IMG/VR virus record: IMGVR_UViG_3300036719_004797
Span: 1-45,043 of that record
Reading direction: 5' to 3' (one strand)
Origin: a virus
DNA length: 45,043 nt
The notes under the pieces are model-generated. The model made no database searches and was not told the origin of the DNA. It saw nothing but the letters and a program-made list of their open reading frames with translations. The position numbers were made by a program, and so were the translations under genes. This document shows, piece after piece, positions 27,877 to 37,185 of this stretch (positions are counted from its first letter, which is position 1; each line of letters opens with the position of its first letter).

Positions 27877-28650
27877 TTACGGCCTTCCTCCGGAGATCGA
27901 CACGCCGCGGCCGGCCTGCGAAGCACGGAACGCTCCGCGGAAAATCCGCTGCAGTTCACCGCTCGTGACGGCCTTCATCATGGCCGGGTGCATATACGGC
28001 CGCTCCGGATAGACGAACGTGCGCGGGCCGCCGACCTGGAGCCACCGGCTGCGATTCTTGGGGTGTTGCCCCTGGCTAAGTCTGGTGACGATGGGAACGT
28101 AGTTCCCCGTGTATTTCGGTATGTAGCCCCAGGTCGTGAGCGTTTGCGATCCACCGAACTCGTGCAGGTACGGCAGTTGCTTGCCCTTCCTCGACGGCCC
28201 GACCACGGCCGAGTGGTTCATGGGGTCGTAGAAGTTCCAGAGGTTTCGCCGGAAGCCGAGCATATGCGACGACGGAACGTGCGTATGCGGTGGATCGCCT
28301 GGAGCAGACGGCGGCCGCACCTTGATCTCTCGCACTCGATCGAGGATCGCCTTCTTCGTATGCGGCCGCAGGCCTGGCAGGCGATACAGCTCGCGGAGAT
28401 TGAGGCCGGGATTCGCCTTCATCACCTTGAGCTTGGGCTTCGCCAGGCCCATCTTCTTGATGGACTTGCGGGCATGGTCCTTGATCCGCATGGAGCCTTT
28501 CGTCAGGGCCCGGTACTCCATGCCAGACAGGGCGTTTTTCACGGCCGCCCGATCAAAGAAATTGGACACGCTCGCCCGCATGGCGACGCCTGGAATCCTC
28601 CAGCCGCCGCCCATCGGGAACATTCCGCCGCCCGTCGGAAAGATCGCCAT
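27877..28650 (-). CDS. Probable neck or tail-completion protein
   Basis: The 257-aa product (MAIFPTGGGMFPMGGGWRIP ... HARKSIKKMGLAKPKLKVMK ... FRRNLWNFYDPMNHSAVVG ... YLHEFGGSQTLTTWGY ... AMMKAVTSGELQRIFRGAFR) resembles in layout the HK97 gp10 / minor tail group: a basic helical N-terminal part, a central H-x-F/E-F-G-G segment and a terminal helix pair. Its place between the head-tail genes and the tube supports the role. No specific family was confirmed. Confidence 0.5.
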   Translation of the reverse strand: MAIFPTGGGMFPMGGGWRIPGVAMRASVSNFFDRAAVKNALSGMEYRALTKGSMRIKDHARKSIKKMGLAKPKLKVMKANPGLNLRELYRLPGLRPHTKKAILDRVREIKVRPPSAPGDPPHTHVPSSHMLGFRRNLWNFYDPMNHSAVVGPSRKGKQLPYLHEFGGSQTLTTWGYIPKYTGNYVPIVTRLSQGQHPKNRSRWLQVGGPRTFVYPERPYMHPAMMKAVTSGELQRIFRGAFRASQAGRGVSISGGRP

Positions 28651-28651
28651 G

Positions 28652-29125
28652 CTACGGCCCCGTCGGCGTCAGATGGTCCCGCGGCACCCGGTACGTCACG
28701 GCGATCTGCGACAGAAACACCCGCCGATCGGTGAGCGAATCCCGGTCGAACGTCGTCTGCATGGCCGCCCCGAAATAGTGGGCGTTGGCAGGCATCGACG
28801 GCATCACGAGCAGGTCGCTCCGGATGGCATCGACGATCTCCTGGCAGAGATTCGCCAGCTCGTCGATCTCCTGGTTGCTGCCGTCCACCATCCGGGCGAC
28901 GACGACCATCACCTCATGAGTGAATAGGTCTTGGCCGCGGGATGATCGCTCCGTTTCCACCGTCGCCGGCACCACGCTCACTTTGAGCGTCCGCAGCTCG
29001 GGCCCTTCGTAATCGGGCACATACACCCGCTTGGCCGGGATCGACGCGTAGGGGGGCGAGAACTCGTAGGCCGCCAGGCCGGCGGCCAGGGCGTCGGATA
29101 TTTCGATAGCGACAGCGTCGGGCAT
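28652..29125 (-). CDS. Tail terminator-like or head-tail joining protein
   Basis: The 157-aa product (MPDAVAIEISDALAAGLAAY ... DYEGPELRTLKVSVVPATVE ... LCQEIVDAIRSDLLVMPS ... FLSQIAVTYRVPRDHL) has the alternating alpha/beta arrangement of tail terminator or completion proteins. It carries one copy of TATTTCGAT in codons 5-8 (29099-29107, opposite strand to the gene). Position fits; family membership is not proven. Confidence 0.5.
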   Translation of the reverse strand: MPDAVAIEISDALAAGLAAYEFSPPYASIPAKRVYVPDYEGPELRTLKVSVVPATVETERSSRGQDLFTHEVMVVVARMVDGSNQEIDELANLCQEIVDAIRSDLLVMPSMPANAHYFGAAMQTTFDRDSLTDRRVFLSQIAVTYRVPRDHLTPTGP

Positions 29126-29127
29126 TG

Positions 29128-30183
29128 TTAGGCGACCTTGGGGCCGCTCTCCGTGGCCTTCTTCTCTAGTAGAGCAAGGTTGCCGGCGAATATCGGATTG
29201 GCCGAATCACGCCGGAACGCTTCGCGGGCGTGCTTGAGGGCCTCGCCGTCGAGGCCGAGCCTCGAGGCGGCGAGGCAGGCCAGCTCCGGAGCCCGCGGAC
29301 CGTAGGCCCGCGGATCGCTCGCGTGCGACTGATTGGCCGGCGGGCAGAACGCCGCGTGCCTCGCGTAGTAAAGCGCCGACACCCAATCGCCCATCTGCTC
29401 CGCCATCTCGGCGAACGCCAGGAAGGCCTCGGGCTCCTGCGGAGCCGCCTGGATCGCCTCGAGCAATCGCGGCTTGACCCGTTCCGGCTGCAGCCGAGCC
29501 AGGGCCCGGTACGCGTAGGCACGCTCGGTCGCGGCCCCGCCTGGCATCCGCAGGTACCGCTCAAACGCTTCTACGGCCTCGGCATCGCGGGCGTAGTCCA
29601 GCTCGCGGGCGAGGTACCAGTGCATCCGCACGTCCAGCGGGTTTTCCCGCACGGCCTGCCGCAGCAGCGTCAGGTCGCTCTTGTGCTGCTTGCCGGGCTG
29701 CCGATGGTGGCGAATCGTCAGGGCCTCGGTCGTCGTCTGCACTTCCTCGCCAGACCAACGGGCGAGCCCCTCGTGCGTCGCCCCCACCCACCGATAGCCG
29801 CCGCGGGTATGGATGCGGTCCGACAGAAATCGCACGTCGGTGCTCCACTGGTACAAGTAGCGGAGCTTGGTCGTCTGCGGCGTCCACGCGGCCTCGAGGG
29901 CCTCCCGCCAGCCGGGATCGAGCACTTCGTCCAGGTCGAGGCGGATGCACACGTCCACGTCGGCCGGCAGATGGTAGAGCGAAAGGTTGTGGGCGTCGTC
30001 CCATCGCCACGGTATCGGGGCCCCGCGGGCGACCGTCACGCCGGCGGCCTCGAGCAGCTCGACCGTGGCGTCGGTCGAGCCCGTGTCAGTCACCACCCGC
30101 ACGTCGGCCTCGCGGCAGGAGGACTCCCAGGCCGGCACGTTGGCGGCCTCGTTTTTCGCCAGGGCGTAAATGCCGATTTTCAT
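29128..30183 (-). CDS. Family 2 glycosyltransferase with TPR-like C terminus
   Basis: The ATG at 30183 overlaps the methyltransferase stop as ATGA. The 351-aa product starts MKIGIYALAKNEAANVPAWE and has the GT-A marks TDTGSTDAT (residues 32-40) and the D-x-D region RLDLDEVLD (81-89), with THEGL near 136. The second half (about 165-350) has repeated helical pairs (AERAYAYRALARLQ-type, EALKHAREAFRRDSANPIFA), like TPR repeats, often present in enzymes that modify proteins or cell surfaces. It forms a three-gene cassette with a methyltransferase and a GH130-like protein, next to the virion fibre genes. Confidence 0.83.
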   Translation of the reverse strand: MKIGIYALAKNEAANVPAWESSCREADVRVVTDTGSTDATVELLEAAGVTVARGAPIPWRWDDAHNLSLYHLPADVDVCIRLDLDEVLDPGWREALEAAWTPQTTKLRYLYQWSTDVRFLSDRIHTRGGYRWVGATHEGLARWSGEEVQTTTEALTIRHHRQPGKQHKSDLTLLRQAVRENPLDVRMHWYLARELDYARDAEAVEAFERYLRMPGGAATERAYAYRALARLQPERVKPRLLEAIQAAPQEPEAFLAFAEMAEQMGDWVSALYYARHAAFCPPANQSHASDPRAYGPRAPELACLAASRLGLDGEALKHAREAFRRDSANPIFAGNLALLEKKATESGPKVA

Positions 30184-30737
30184 GTCAGCACCGCCACGCG
30201 TCGCAGGCCGTCGTCGATGTATTCGACCTGGCGGTTGGCCTCGCGGGCGAACACTTCCACCGCCCTCGCCACCTGCGGATTGCAGCAGTCGTCCGCCAGG
30301 ATCGCTCGGCAGTGAGCGACGAGCCGCAGGTCGGCCAGGGCCCCGGCGAAACTGTGGTCTCCATCGACGTGAGCAAAGCACGCCCGCGGCAGGCTCTTGA
30401 TCGCGTGCGAATCGACCACCACCAGGTCGGCCTCGATCTGGTGCCGGTCAATCAAGTTCTTGGCGTGAGCCAGGCAGTCGAGCGAATCGTCGTCCATGCA
30501 GCCGTCGATACAGAGGAACGAGGCCCGCGGGGCGACGGCCGAAAACACCATCAGCGAGTAGCCGCAGCGGGTCCCAATCTCGATCACGCGGCGCGGCTTG
30601 TACCGCTCGCAAATCGCGGCCTTCATCGCGTAGTGGCCGATGACGGCCGAGTCGCAGAAAAACCAATCGTTTTCCCGCCAGTTGGATTCCAGCAGCGACT
30701 TGACGCGGTCGTAGATCGAAAGCTGGATCGTGCTCAT
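30180..30737 (-). CDS. Class I SAM-dependent methyltransferase (TylF/Methyltransf_24-like)
   Basis: The 185-aa product has motif I VIEIGTRCGYSLMVF (51-65), an acidic strand end ASFLCIDG (72-79) and FAHVDGDHSF (121-130), a pattern of Methyltransf_24-type O-methyltransferases, plus LADDC (148-152). It would methylate a small-molecule or sugar hydroxyl or amino group. It is coupled to the GH130-like gene upstream (ATGA overlap) and the glycosyltransferase downstream, so a methylated sugar is the likely product of the cassette. Confidence 0.75.
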   Translation of the reverse strand: MSTIQLSIYDRVKSLLESNWRENDWFFCDSAVIGHYAMKAAICERYKPRRVIEIGTRCGYSLMVFSAVAPRASFLCIDGCMDDDSLDCLAHAKNLIDRHQIEADLVVVDSHAIKSLPRACFAHVDGDHSFAGALADLRLVAHCRAILADDCCNPQVARAVEVFAREANRQVEYIDDGLRRVAVLT

Positions 30738-31768
30738 GGCCGCACCAGGAGGTTCGTGACTTCGGCGACCGTCATTTCCACGAGCCACGCTTCCGCGTCA
30801 CGCACGCCGAACGACGCCACGAGCCGGCCGCCCTTGATCGCCAGGCCGGCGGCGAACTCGATCGCCCGCTGCTCGAGGAAAGCGAACGGCAGCGACACGC
30901 CGACAATCGCCCAGCCGGCCGCCTCGTCGAAGGACACAAAACGGTGCTCGTAGATGCGGCGGCCTTCGTCCTCCGCGACCTCGTGCACCAAGGCCAGCCA
31001 GATGCCGCCGCCGAGCGGCACCAGCTGCGAGCCGCCGCGAAAGCCGGCCGCCAGCCACGGAGCCGGGGCGTGATTCGTTACCAGCCAGGCCTCATCCTGC
31101 TCGCGGACGGTGGCGACGCGGCCGTCGTTGTGGCACGAATACAACCACTCGGCGCGGCCGAGAATCGGCATCCAGTTCTTTTCGTGCCGCCCGGTCGTCG
31201 TCGGCAGGCAGCGGATGCTATCGAAATACCCGGTGGCGATCCGGCAGGCCCCGTCGAAGGGCTCGATGTTCCGCACGGTGGCCGAGGCCAGCATCGTGCC
31301 GTCCACCATGTTGAGCCGCACGTCCTCGAGGCCGTCCACCGGGAAGTCGGTTCGCGGGTAGTCGTGATGCACCTGCTTGGCGTTGACGGGCTCCAGGTCG
31401 TCGGCTAGGTCCACGAGCACGTTTTCCGTGCGGATGACGCCGCGGTCCTCCGCCGGCATCTCGTAGCACCCGTTTACGATCCGGTAGTTGGAACTGCGAA
31501 CGTTGACCATCCAGCCGGCGGCGGTGGCGACGATGGAGGGGTTGAACAGCGACCAGCCAGGGTAGGCCGGCTCCAGGTCGAGCCGCACGAACCGCGCGCT
31601 CGCCAGCTCGTCGAGGCGGTGCGTGTACCAGGTCCGGTTGCGTCGCACGACGGGCTCCATGCCTGGCGGCAGTTCACGCCGCAAAAGGGATTCGCACGCC
31701 CGCCGGCCGGCCGTCAGCTCGCCGCAGTAGTAGGCATGGGCGGCGACGGCGTGCAGGTGGTCGATCAT
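30734..31768 (-). CDS. GH130-like five-bladed beta-propeller protein
   Basis: The 344-aa product contains FNPSIVATAAGWMVNVRS, RTENVLVDLADDLEP, FPVDGLEDVRL, GGSQLVPLGGGIWLALVHEV and a final SFGVRDAEAWLVEM. Repeated strand-loop units with S-N/Q-Y and E-D-V-R segments are typical of GH130-type mannoside phosphorylases and related sugar-transfer enzymes. Whether it is catalytic cannot be judged. It begins at ATG 31768; reading further upstream gives a basic leader and is not preferred. It is the first gene of the sugar-modification cassette. One TATTTCGAT copy lies in it (31220-31228). Confidence 0.6.
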   Translation of the reverse strand: MIDHLHAVAAHAYYCGELTAGRRACESLLRRELPPGMEPVVRRNRTWYTHRLDELASARFVRLDLEPAYPGWSLFNPSIVATAAGWMVNVRSSNYRIVNGCYEMPAEDRGVIRTENVLVDLADDLEPVNAKQVHHDYPRTDFPVDGLEDVRLNMVDGTMLASATVRNIEPFDGACRIATGYFDSIRCLPTTTGRHEKNWMPILGRAEWLYSCHNDGRVATVREQDEAWLVTNHAPAPWLAAGFRGGSQLVPLGGGIWLALVHEVAEDEGRRIYEHRFVSFDEAAGWAIVGVSLPFAFLEQRAIEFAAGLAIKGGRLVASFGVRDAEAWLVEMTVAEVTNLLVRP

Positions 31769-31789
31769 GGAAACATTCGTACACCATCC

Positions 31790-31824
31790 GGAATAGGTGA
31801 CAAGATGGGTTTGCCGCCTATTCC
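31790..31824 (-). terminator. Hairpin between the 105-aa gene and the sugar cassette
   Basis: GGAATAGG/CCTATTCC arms (31790-31797 and 31817-31824) can pair across a 19-base loop that spans the stop region of the upstream gene. Weak as a terminator (no T-run), but the only candidate boundary before the cassette. Confidence 0.3.
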
Positions 31825-32135
31825 TCCACGCTTTCCGCCGGCAGCAACGCCAGCGCATCCGCCCACGGGATCACCTCGACCGCGGGCAGTAAAACCGACC
31901 GATCGGCCGCGGCCCACATTCCGTGCAGCAATCCGCCTTCGCCCACTTCCGTTAAAACGTCGCCGCAAAGCATCAACCGCCCATCGTTCAGCGTCCGCGG
32001 CATCGGCACGCAATTCGTATTGCCATGCTCCGCGTGCAGTTCCGCGAGCCGCGCGGCGAGCGCGGGCGAGAACACTAGCGCCAGCGCCTTCGCGTCCGCG
32101 TCACTGATCGGGAGCGTGAGGTCTGCAAGCGTCAT
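31818..32135 (-). CDS. Small hypothetical protein
   Basis: The 105-aa product (MTLADLTLPISDADAKALAL ... LAARLAELHAEHGNTNCVPM ... VLLPAVEVIPWADALALL) is helical with a D/A-rich start. It is coupled to the large fibre gene (ATGA overlap). It could be a fibre-assembly chaperone, judging from position only. Confidence 0.55.
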   Translation of the reverse strand: MTLADLTLPISDADAKALALVFSPALAARLAELHAEHGNTNCVPMPRTLNDGRLMLCGDVLTEVGEGGLLHGMWAAADRSVLLPAVEVIPWADALALLPAESVEE

Positions 32136-35100
32136 ACGTTGCGGCCTAGTGCGGTCTGGAATGCTTGCATAGCATCGTAATAGGCCGTCGCTTGCGCCGA
32201 TGTCATTCCGTGCCCAATGCTGTATGACATAAGACGGATGGCGCTCACCCCCAGCGTTCCGCCGCTTAATCCGGCCGCGAAAACCCGTATCGGCTCCGCA
32301 AAACTAGTGTATGTGTTTGCCGCTATAGACGAGTTCAGCGATTGCGCATTTTTATACAAAGACATGGCAGTGCCGGATGTTCTGCTGACTAGATAGTGCC
32401 CCGCCGTGACCGTGTTTGTTGACTCGCAATTAGTCAGGCCAATTCCGCCAAGTTGCCCGGTACGCTGGGCCGTCGATCCGCCGCATGCGCCGGAGTTGCC
32501 ACGCCCCAAGAGGTAAAGCCTGTTAGTTGCCGCTGCGTTTAGTGCTCCGATGACAATAGAACCAGGGTTTGCAGTTGTGGATGGGTTCCATTCTGCTCCG
32601 TAGTACGATAAATGCCCTAAGGATTGGCTAAACACATCATCCGGCAACACTCCCGTCGCTAGATGTTTGTTTGTGCCGTTTCCAGTTAGGCCACCGGTTG
32701 CGCCAGTTTCCGCAAAATCGCCGCTTACGAAGTTGCTATTCGTATCGGTCACGTTGCCGAATTGCGTCCCGCCCAGCGACGGCCCCCGGTACAGCGGCAC
32801 CAGCGAGGCGGCGAGATTCGACCCCGCGAAAATGCCCAGGCGATAGAAGCGGTCGCGGATGCCTGCGGCGTCGATGGAGTTGCACAAGGTATTAACAGCG
32901 GATGCCGTGCTGGCCGATACCGTGCCGCCGTTGGCGTAGACGCTGTTGATCCAACTTTGCGCGTCTGCGTTGGAGACTTGCGGGGCTAGAGTGATTGACC
33001 ATTTCGATCCAAGATAACGCTCGACTGCGAGCCGTTGCGCCGCGGTGAGCGCGGGCTGAAAAATCAACAGTTCCGCAATCGTGCCGTTTAGGTTGTTCCA
33101 AATGTTTCCGGCATCGCGGCCGATGAATGGCTGCGCACTGGTTGACTGCGATAGGGTGCCGGTCAGTGCCGCGGTGGTGTTCACGGTTGCGCCGTTTACC
33201 CGCGCGATTGCCTCGCTGCTGGAAAGCGTCACCCCAGCAACGATGTTGGATAGCCGCCAGTTATTGGGCGATTCCGCGCGGGGTGCGTTGCCGCTATTCC
33301 AGCCGTTGCCGTACGCGCCGACGCCTTGAGCGTTAAGCCATCCTGCGTGAAATGCTGAAGGCTGATCGGCTTCTCCGTCATGGAACACAAACGCGCCGTT
33401 TGCCGATTGGCCCGTCCTGCCGGCCCAATAAATAGTTGCCGATCCATTCCAAGACGATTCCGGCCCGCGCAGGTGTTGTGAAACGAAAGACAACTGCCGC
33501 CGCCCGTTGAGGGTGGTTCCCGAAACGGTCGGCCTACTCCCCCCCGTCGCCTGCGTAGCGTGTCGGTCGTTCCCAGACTTGTCGCGCCATTGGCCCACCG
33601 GAGGAGTCGGATCAGGGACGTTCGCTATGCCCCATTTCTGGGCGAGGTACTTTTCGACGCGGGCGCGGTCGGTGGTGGAGAGGTTCCCAGAATAGCAGAC
33701 AATCTCCGCGATGTTGCCGTTCAGGCCAGACGAGCCTGATGTGCGAACCGGGCCGATCTTAGTGACGGTGTTCGTAGTATTTAGCGCCGCCGACGCCACG
33801 CCGTCAGTCCCCTGCACGCCCTCAAAATGCGCCCGCTGGGTTGTGCCGATGGACTGGCCGCACAGCAGACGATACACGCCGTTCGCCGCAGCGGACTGCA
33901 CTACCTGTCTGCGGCACACAAACGCTATGAATGCACCCCAGAACGTCAAGAGCGGTGAGTCCTCTGGATTAGTAGGCGCAGATGTAATGATGCCGCCAAA
34001 GTGGTCAGCGTTCTTCGCTGCCACTGCGAACATCGTCACATTTTCAAGTTGCAGGAAGTTGCCGTTGATCGTCAGCCCCTGCGTGCCAGTGAACTGCATC
34101 ACCGTCCTGCCATTCTGCGATCCGCCATGCGTCGGCCGCAGGCTTCCGCTGGATGTGGCATGGCGGTTGTTGCCGCTCTTGTCATTCCACTGACTCACCA
34201 GACCGCCGCTTGCGGTGATGCTGCTGGCATCGCTGGCATCCAGCCACAACGAACACCCAGCCAATTCGGTTGGGGCAGCAACGGCGGCAGTCTCGTCGGC
34301 TGCGGACTTGTGGACTCCGCTGATCCCCCACTTCGTCGCTAGGTAGGATTCGACGCGGGCGCGGTCTGCGGTAGAGAGCGCAGAGTTAAAGACAATGACC
34401 TCTGCAAAAGCGCCGTCAAATCGACCAACTGAACCATCTGCGCCGCCGCCGCCAATAAAAAACGCATTGATCGTTGTTTGCCCAACGTCAATATCTCCCC
34501 CCAGCATGGCAGCCGCGCCTTCCTGGTACAAAGATGCCGTCGTGCCTGCAACTATCGCGGAAACTATTTGGGGATTCATCCCAGAAGATGCCGAGCGCGT
34601 TGTAGTTTTCGATGCAACAGCATCGTCGCGCTTCGAAATCACCCACCCAGCCCCGTCTGTCCGTATCTGCAACAACGAAACCGGAGTCGCGGAGTTGCTG
34701 AACGCGGAAATTATCGAGTTTGCAGCAAGTGCGTCTGGGTCAACGACAACAAACACACTAGCCGCCTTGTCGGAACCGCTCATCACGGACGCCACGCCGC
34801 TTGCGCCCATAGATGTAAGCGAACCGTCGAAATCAATTGCGTTGCGAGTGCCTATCGTTCGCGTTCCAGTTGTCGGCCGCGCCGTCCCGCTTGCCGTTGC
34901 ATGGTTCCCTTGCCCACTCTTGTCGTTCCACTGGCTGACAAGCCCGCCGGATTGCGTGATGCTGGCCGCATCGCTCGCATCCCACCACCCCACGCACCCG
35001 CTGATATCCGTTGGCGACGTCACCGCGGTGACCGGCCCAGCGTCGGTGGTGTAGAGCGTGGAGGTATCCGCACCATCCAGCCACAGCGCGAGGCCGGGAA

Positions 35101-35167
35101 CGGAACGCGGGTCGAATTGTTTCGCCCTAGTGATCGCGGTTTGCCACCGGCTCACAGAATCCTCCAA
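32132..35167 (-). CDS. Large receptor-binding/fibre protein with repeated LamG-like domains
   Basis: The 1011-aa product contains three repeats of a LamG/concanavalin-like fold: each has LWLDGADTSTL- or WWDASDAASIT-type openings, a QWNDKSGNNRHAT segment and a terminal RARVEKYLAQKWGI-type helix (about residues 30-290, 300-525, 530-730). A separate C-terminal domain follows (AQSWINSVYANGGTVSASTA ... PLYRGPSLGGTQFGNVTDTN ... QATAYYDAMQAFQTALGRNV). Such adhesins bind host surface glycans. It overlaps the collagen-like gene upstream by 16 bases. The repeats are homologous and point to internal duplication. Confidence 0.8.
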   Translation of the reverse strand: MEDSVSRWQTAITRAKQFDPRSVPGLALWLDGADTSTLYTTDAGPVTAVTSPTDISGCVGWWDASDAASITQSGGLVSQWNDKSGQGNHATASGTARPTTGTRTIGTRNAIDFDGSLTSMGASGVASVMSGSDKAASVFVVVDPDALAANSIISAFSNSATPVSLLQIRTDGAGWVISKRDDAVASKTTTRSASSGMNPQIVSAIVAGTTASLYQEGAAAMLGGDIDVGQTTINAFFIGGGGADGSVGRFDGAFAEVIVFNSALSTADRARVESYLATKWGISGVHKSAADETAAVAAPTELAGCSLWLDASDASSITASGGLVSQWNDKSGNNRHATSSGSLRPTHGGSQNGRTVMQFTGTQGLTINGNFLQLENVTMFAVAAKNADHFGGIITSAPTNPEDSPLLTFWGAFIAFVCRRQVVQSAAANGVYRLLCGQSIGTTQRAHFEGVQGTDGVASAALNTTNTVTKIGPVRTSGSSGLNGNIAEIVCYSGNLSTTDRARVEKYLAQKWGIANVPDPTPPVGQWRDKSGNDRHATQATGGSRPTVSGTTLNGRRQLSFVSQHLRGPESSWNGSATIYWAGRTGQSANGAFVFHDGEADQPSAFHAGWLNAQGVGAYGNGWNSGNAPRAESPNNWRLSNIVAGVTLSSSEAIARVNGATVNTTAALTGTLSQSTSAQPFIGRDAGNIWNNLNGTIAELLIFQPALTAAQRLAVERYLGSKWSITLAPQVSNADAQSWINSVYANGGTVSASTASAVNTLCNSIDAAGIRDRFYRLGIFAGSNLAASLVPLYRGPSLGGTQFGNVTDTNSNFVSGDFAETGATGGLTGNGTNKHLATGVLPDDVFSQSLGHLSYYGAEWNPSTTANPGSIVIGALNAAATNRLYLLGRGNSGACGGSTAQRTGQLGGIGLTNCESTNTVTAGHYLVSRTSGTAMSLYKNAQSLNSSIAANTYTSFAEPIRVFAAGLSGGTLGVSAIRLMSYSIGHGMTSAQATAYYDAMQAFQTALGRNV

Positions 35168-36291
35168 CGGCTAATCGCGGTGGAGTAGGTCAGCACCGCG
35201 GAACCGCCATCGGCGGCTAGAACGTAATCGCCGCCCGTGGCGTTGCGGAAACGATTTGCGGCCGTGCTGGACGCGGATTCGTGCTTGAGCGTGATAGCCG
35301 CGCCGCCGCTAGCGTTGACGTTGACCAGTAGCCGCAGCGCGCCGTCTACCGTGCCCGCCGCCAGCCCCGTGATATCGACCGCAGTGCTGGACGATAGCCG
35401 CAACAGATCGCACACCCCCGGCGCGTAGTTATTTTGCGAGGCCGAAAGCGCGGCCGGCGAAACGACAACCGGGGAAACGGCATCGCTGCCGCCGGTCTGG
35501 TGGCTGGACGCATGGGCGCCGATGCGGGCAGCGGCGAGCGTGCCGCTGGTTAGGTCGCTGGCGTTGGTCGTGGCGGTTGCCGACGATCCAGTTGCTCCTG
35601 TCGCCCCTGCGGGGCCGGTCGGGCCCGTGACTGTGCTTGCAGGGCCCGTGCTTCCCGTCGGCCCCGTCACCATCGAAGCCGCCCCGGTTGGCCCCGTGAT
35701 CGCCAGCAGGTCAATCGTCGCCGAGCCCCAGGTCCCGCCGCTCTTGGGACCGTAGAAGTCCGCCGCGAGCGTGTCGATGTACCAATCGCCGTTCTCGCCA
35801 TAGTTCGAGAGCGGTGCCCCCTGGCCGGCGAGCAGCGTCGCCCCGCGGACACCCGTGGCACCTGTCGGGCCAGTGGCCCCAGTGCTGCCTACGGGACCGC
35901 TCGGACCGGTGACGTTGGATACGCCCGTCGGTCCCGTCGGCCCCGCCACCGTGCTCTGTGGCCCCGTCGGCCCCTGCGGTCCGCTCTGGAGCTGGATGCC
36001 GGCTCCCCACGAGCCGGACGCCTTGGGTCCGTAGAGCACGCCCGCGTTCACGTCGAGCCAGAAGTCGCCGCTGCTACCAAACGATCCGGTCGGGCCGCTC
36101 GAGCCCGAGTAAAACTTTGCCCCATCGACGCCTGGCGACCCCGTTGGGCCGGTCGTCCCGTTGCCGGGAGCCCAGGCGGTGCCGTTCCAGAACAGGCCCG
36201 CCCCGGTGGCCGGGGCAGTCGCCGCCACCGTGCGGCCCTGGAGCTGCGTGGCGTTACCGGACGACGGCGTGCTGATGGAAAAGAAAGGCAT
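35152..36291 (-). CDS. Collagen-like fibre protein, copy 2
   Basis: The 379-aa product has the N terminus [20 protein letters not shown], then several Gly-X-Thr/Pro collagen-like blocks ([52 protein letters not shown]) and a beta-rich C terminus (TVDGALRLLVNVNASGGAAI ... TYSTAISRWRIL). The N terminus is shared with the paralogous gene at 36298-37185. Collagen-type triple helices give phage fibres stiffness. Probably a tail or head fibre subunit encoded beside the large adhesin. Confidence 0.8.
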   Translation of the reverse strand: MPFFSISTPSSGNATQLQGRTVAATAPATGAGLFWNGTAWAPGNGTTGPTGSPGVDGAKFYSGSSGPTGSFGSSGDFWLDVNAGVLYGPKASGSWGAGIQLQSGPQGPTGPQSTVAGPTGPTGVSNVTGPSGPVGSTGATGPTGATGVRGATLLAGQGAPLSNYGENGDWYIDTLAADFYGPKSGGTWGSATIDLLAITGPTGAASMVTGPTGSTGPASTVTGPTGPAGATGATGSSATATTNASDLTSGTLAAARIGAHASSHQTGGSDAVSPVVVSPAALSASQNNYAPGVCDLLRLSSSTAVDITGLAAGTVDGALRLLVNVNASGGAAITLKHESASSTAANRFRNATGGDYVLAADGGSAVLTYSTAISRWRIL

Positions 36292-36297
36292 TGTTTC

Positions 36298-37185
36298 TTA
36301 CCCGTAGAAGTTGAGCGCTTGCCAGTTGGTGCCGTCGAACAACACCTGGGCGCGGCGTGAAGGCTGGTAGGAACCGAGCGTCACGACGCCCGTGGCCGTC
36401 GTCGTCTTGACGTTGAGCTCGTAGTAGGCGCCCTCGGTTTCGGAGATCACGAAATCGAAGCCGGCGGCGACGCCCGTCGGCAGCGTCACGTCGCGATTCG
36501 CCCCGTCCGGATTGAGGAACTGGTACCGCTCGCTCGTGCTCGTGAGCGTCTTGGCACCGGCGAGCGTCTGCACGTTCACGTTGGTGCGAGCACCAGGCCC
36601 AGTAGGCCCTGTGGAGCCCGTCGGGCCGCCGGACGGGCCGGTCGGCCCCGCCGTGCCCGTCGGGCCCGTGACGGTCGATTGCGGCCCTGTCGGTCCCGTG
36701 ACGGTGGATTGCGGGCCCGTGCTGCCGGTCGGGCCTGTGATGCCCGTCGGTCCCGTGACCGTGGACTGCGGCCCCGTCATGCCGGTTGGCCCCGTCGGCC
36801 CGGTCGGTCCGGTGACGGTGGACTGCGGACCCGTGCTGCCGGTCGGGCCGGTCGGCCCTGTCGGGCCCGTCGGACCACCTTGAATCGAAATACCTGCCCC
36901 CCAGCTCCCCGAGGCCTTTGGCCCGTACAGATAGGAGTTGCCGGTATCGAGGTAGAAGTCGCCGCTCACGCCGAGGGCGTTCGACGGGGCTCCGGAGCCG
37001 TTGTAAATCTGCGGGCCATCGGTGCCGTGAGGGCCGGTCGGGCCCGTGACGCCAGTGGATGCCACCCAGGCGGAGCCCGAATAGGTGAGGACCGTGCCGG
37101 CGGCCGGGGCGGTCGCAGCGATCGGCCGCCCTTGCAGTTGCGTGGCGTTGCCGGATGACGGGCTACTGATCGAGAAAAACGGCAT
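36298..37185 (-). CDS. Collagen-like fibre protein, copy 1
   Basis: The 295-aa product has [20 protein letters not shown], an insert with [20 protein letters not shown] and, from about residue 110, a long run of [10 protein letters not shown] and related triplets (to about residue 195). The C-terminal part ([20 protein letters not shown] ... [20 protein letters not shown]) is a beta-rich head. It is paralogous to copy 2. G-P-T triplets are the type that carry O-linked sugars on Thr in some bacterial collagen-like proteins, which is relevant to the nearby glycosylation cassette. One TATTTCGAT copy lies at 36884-36892. Confidence 0.83.
   Translation of the reverse strand: MPFFSISSPSSGNATQLQGRPIAATAPAAGTVLTYSGSAWVASTGVTGPTGPHGTDGPQIYNGSGAPSNALGVSGDFYLDTGNSYLYGPKASGSWGAGISIQGGPTGPTGPTGPTGSTGPQSTVTGPTGPTGPTGMTGPQSTVTGPTGITGPTGSTGPQSTVTGPTGPQSTVTGPTGTAGPTGPSGGPTGSTGPTGPGARTNVNVQTLAGAKTLTSTSERYQFLNPDGANRDVTLPTGVAAGFDFVISETEGAYYELNVKTTTATGVVTLGSYQPSRRAQVLFDGTNWQALNFYG

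Noticed and set aside
29230-30315. A 361-aa plus-strand frame
   Set aside because: Lies antisense to the glycosyltransferase; composition is that of a shadow frame in GC-rich DNA.
36512-36883. A Val/Pro/Gly repeat protein on the plus strand
   Set aside because: It is the reverse reading of the collagen-like triplets.
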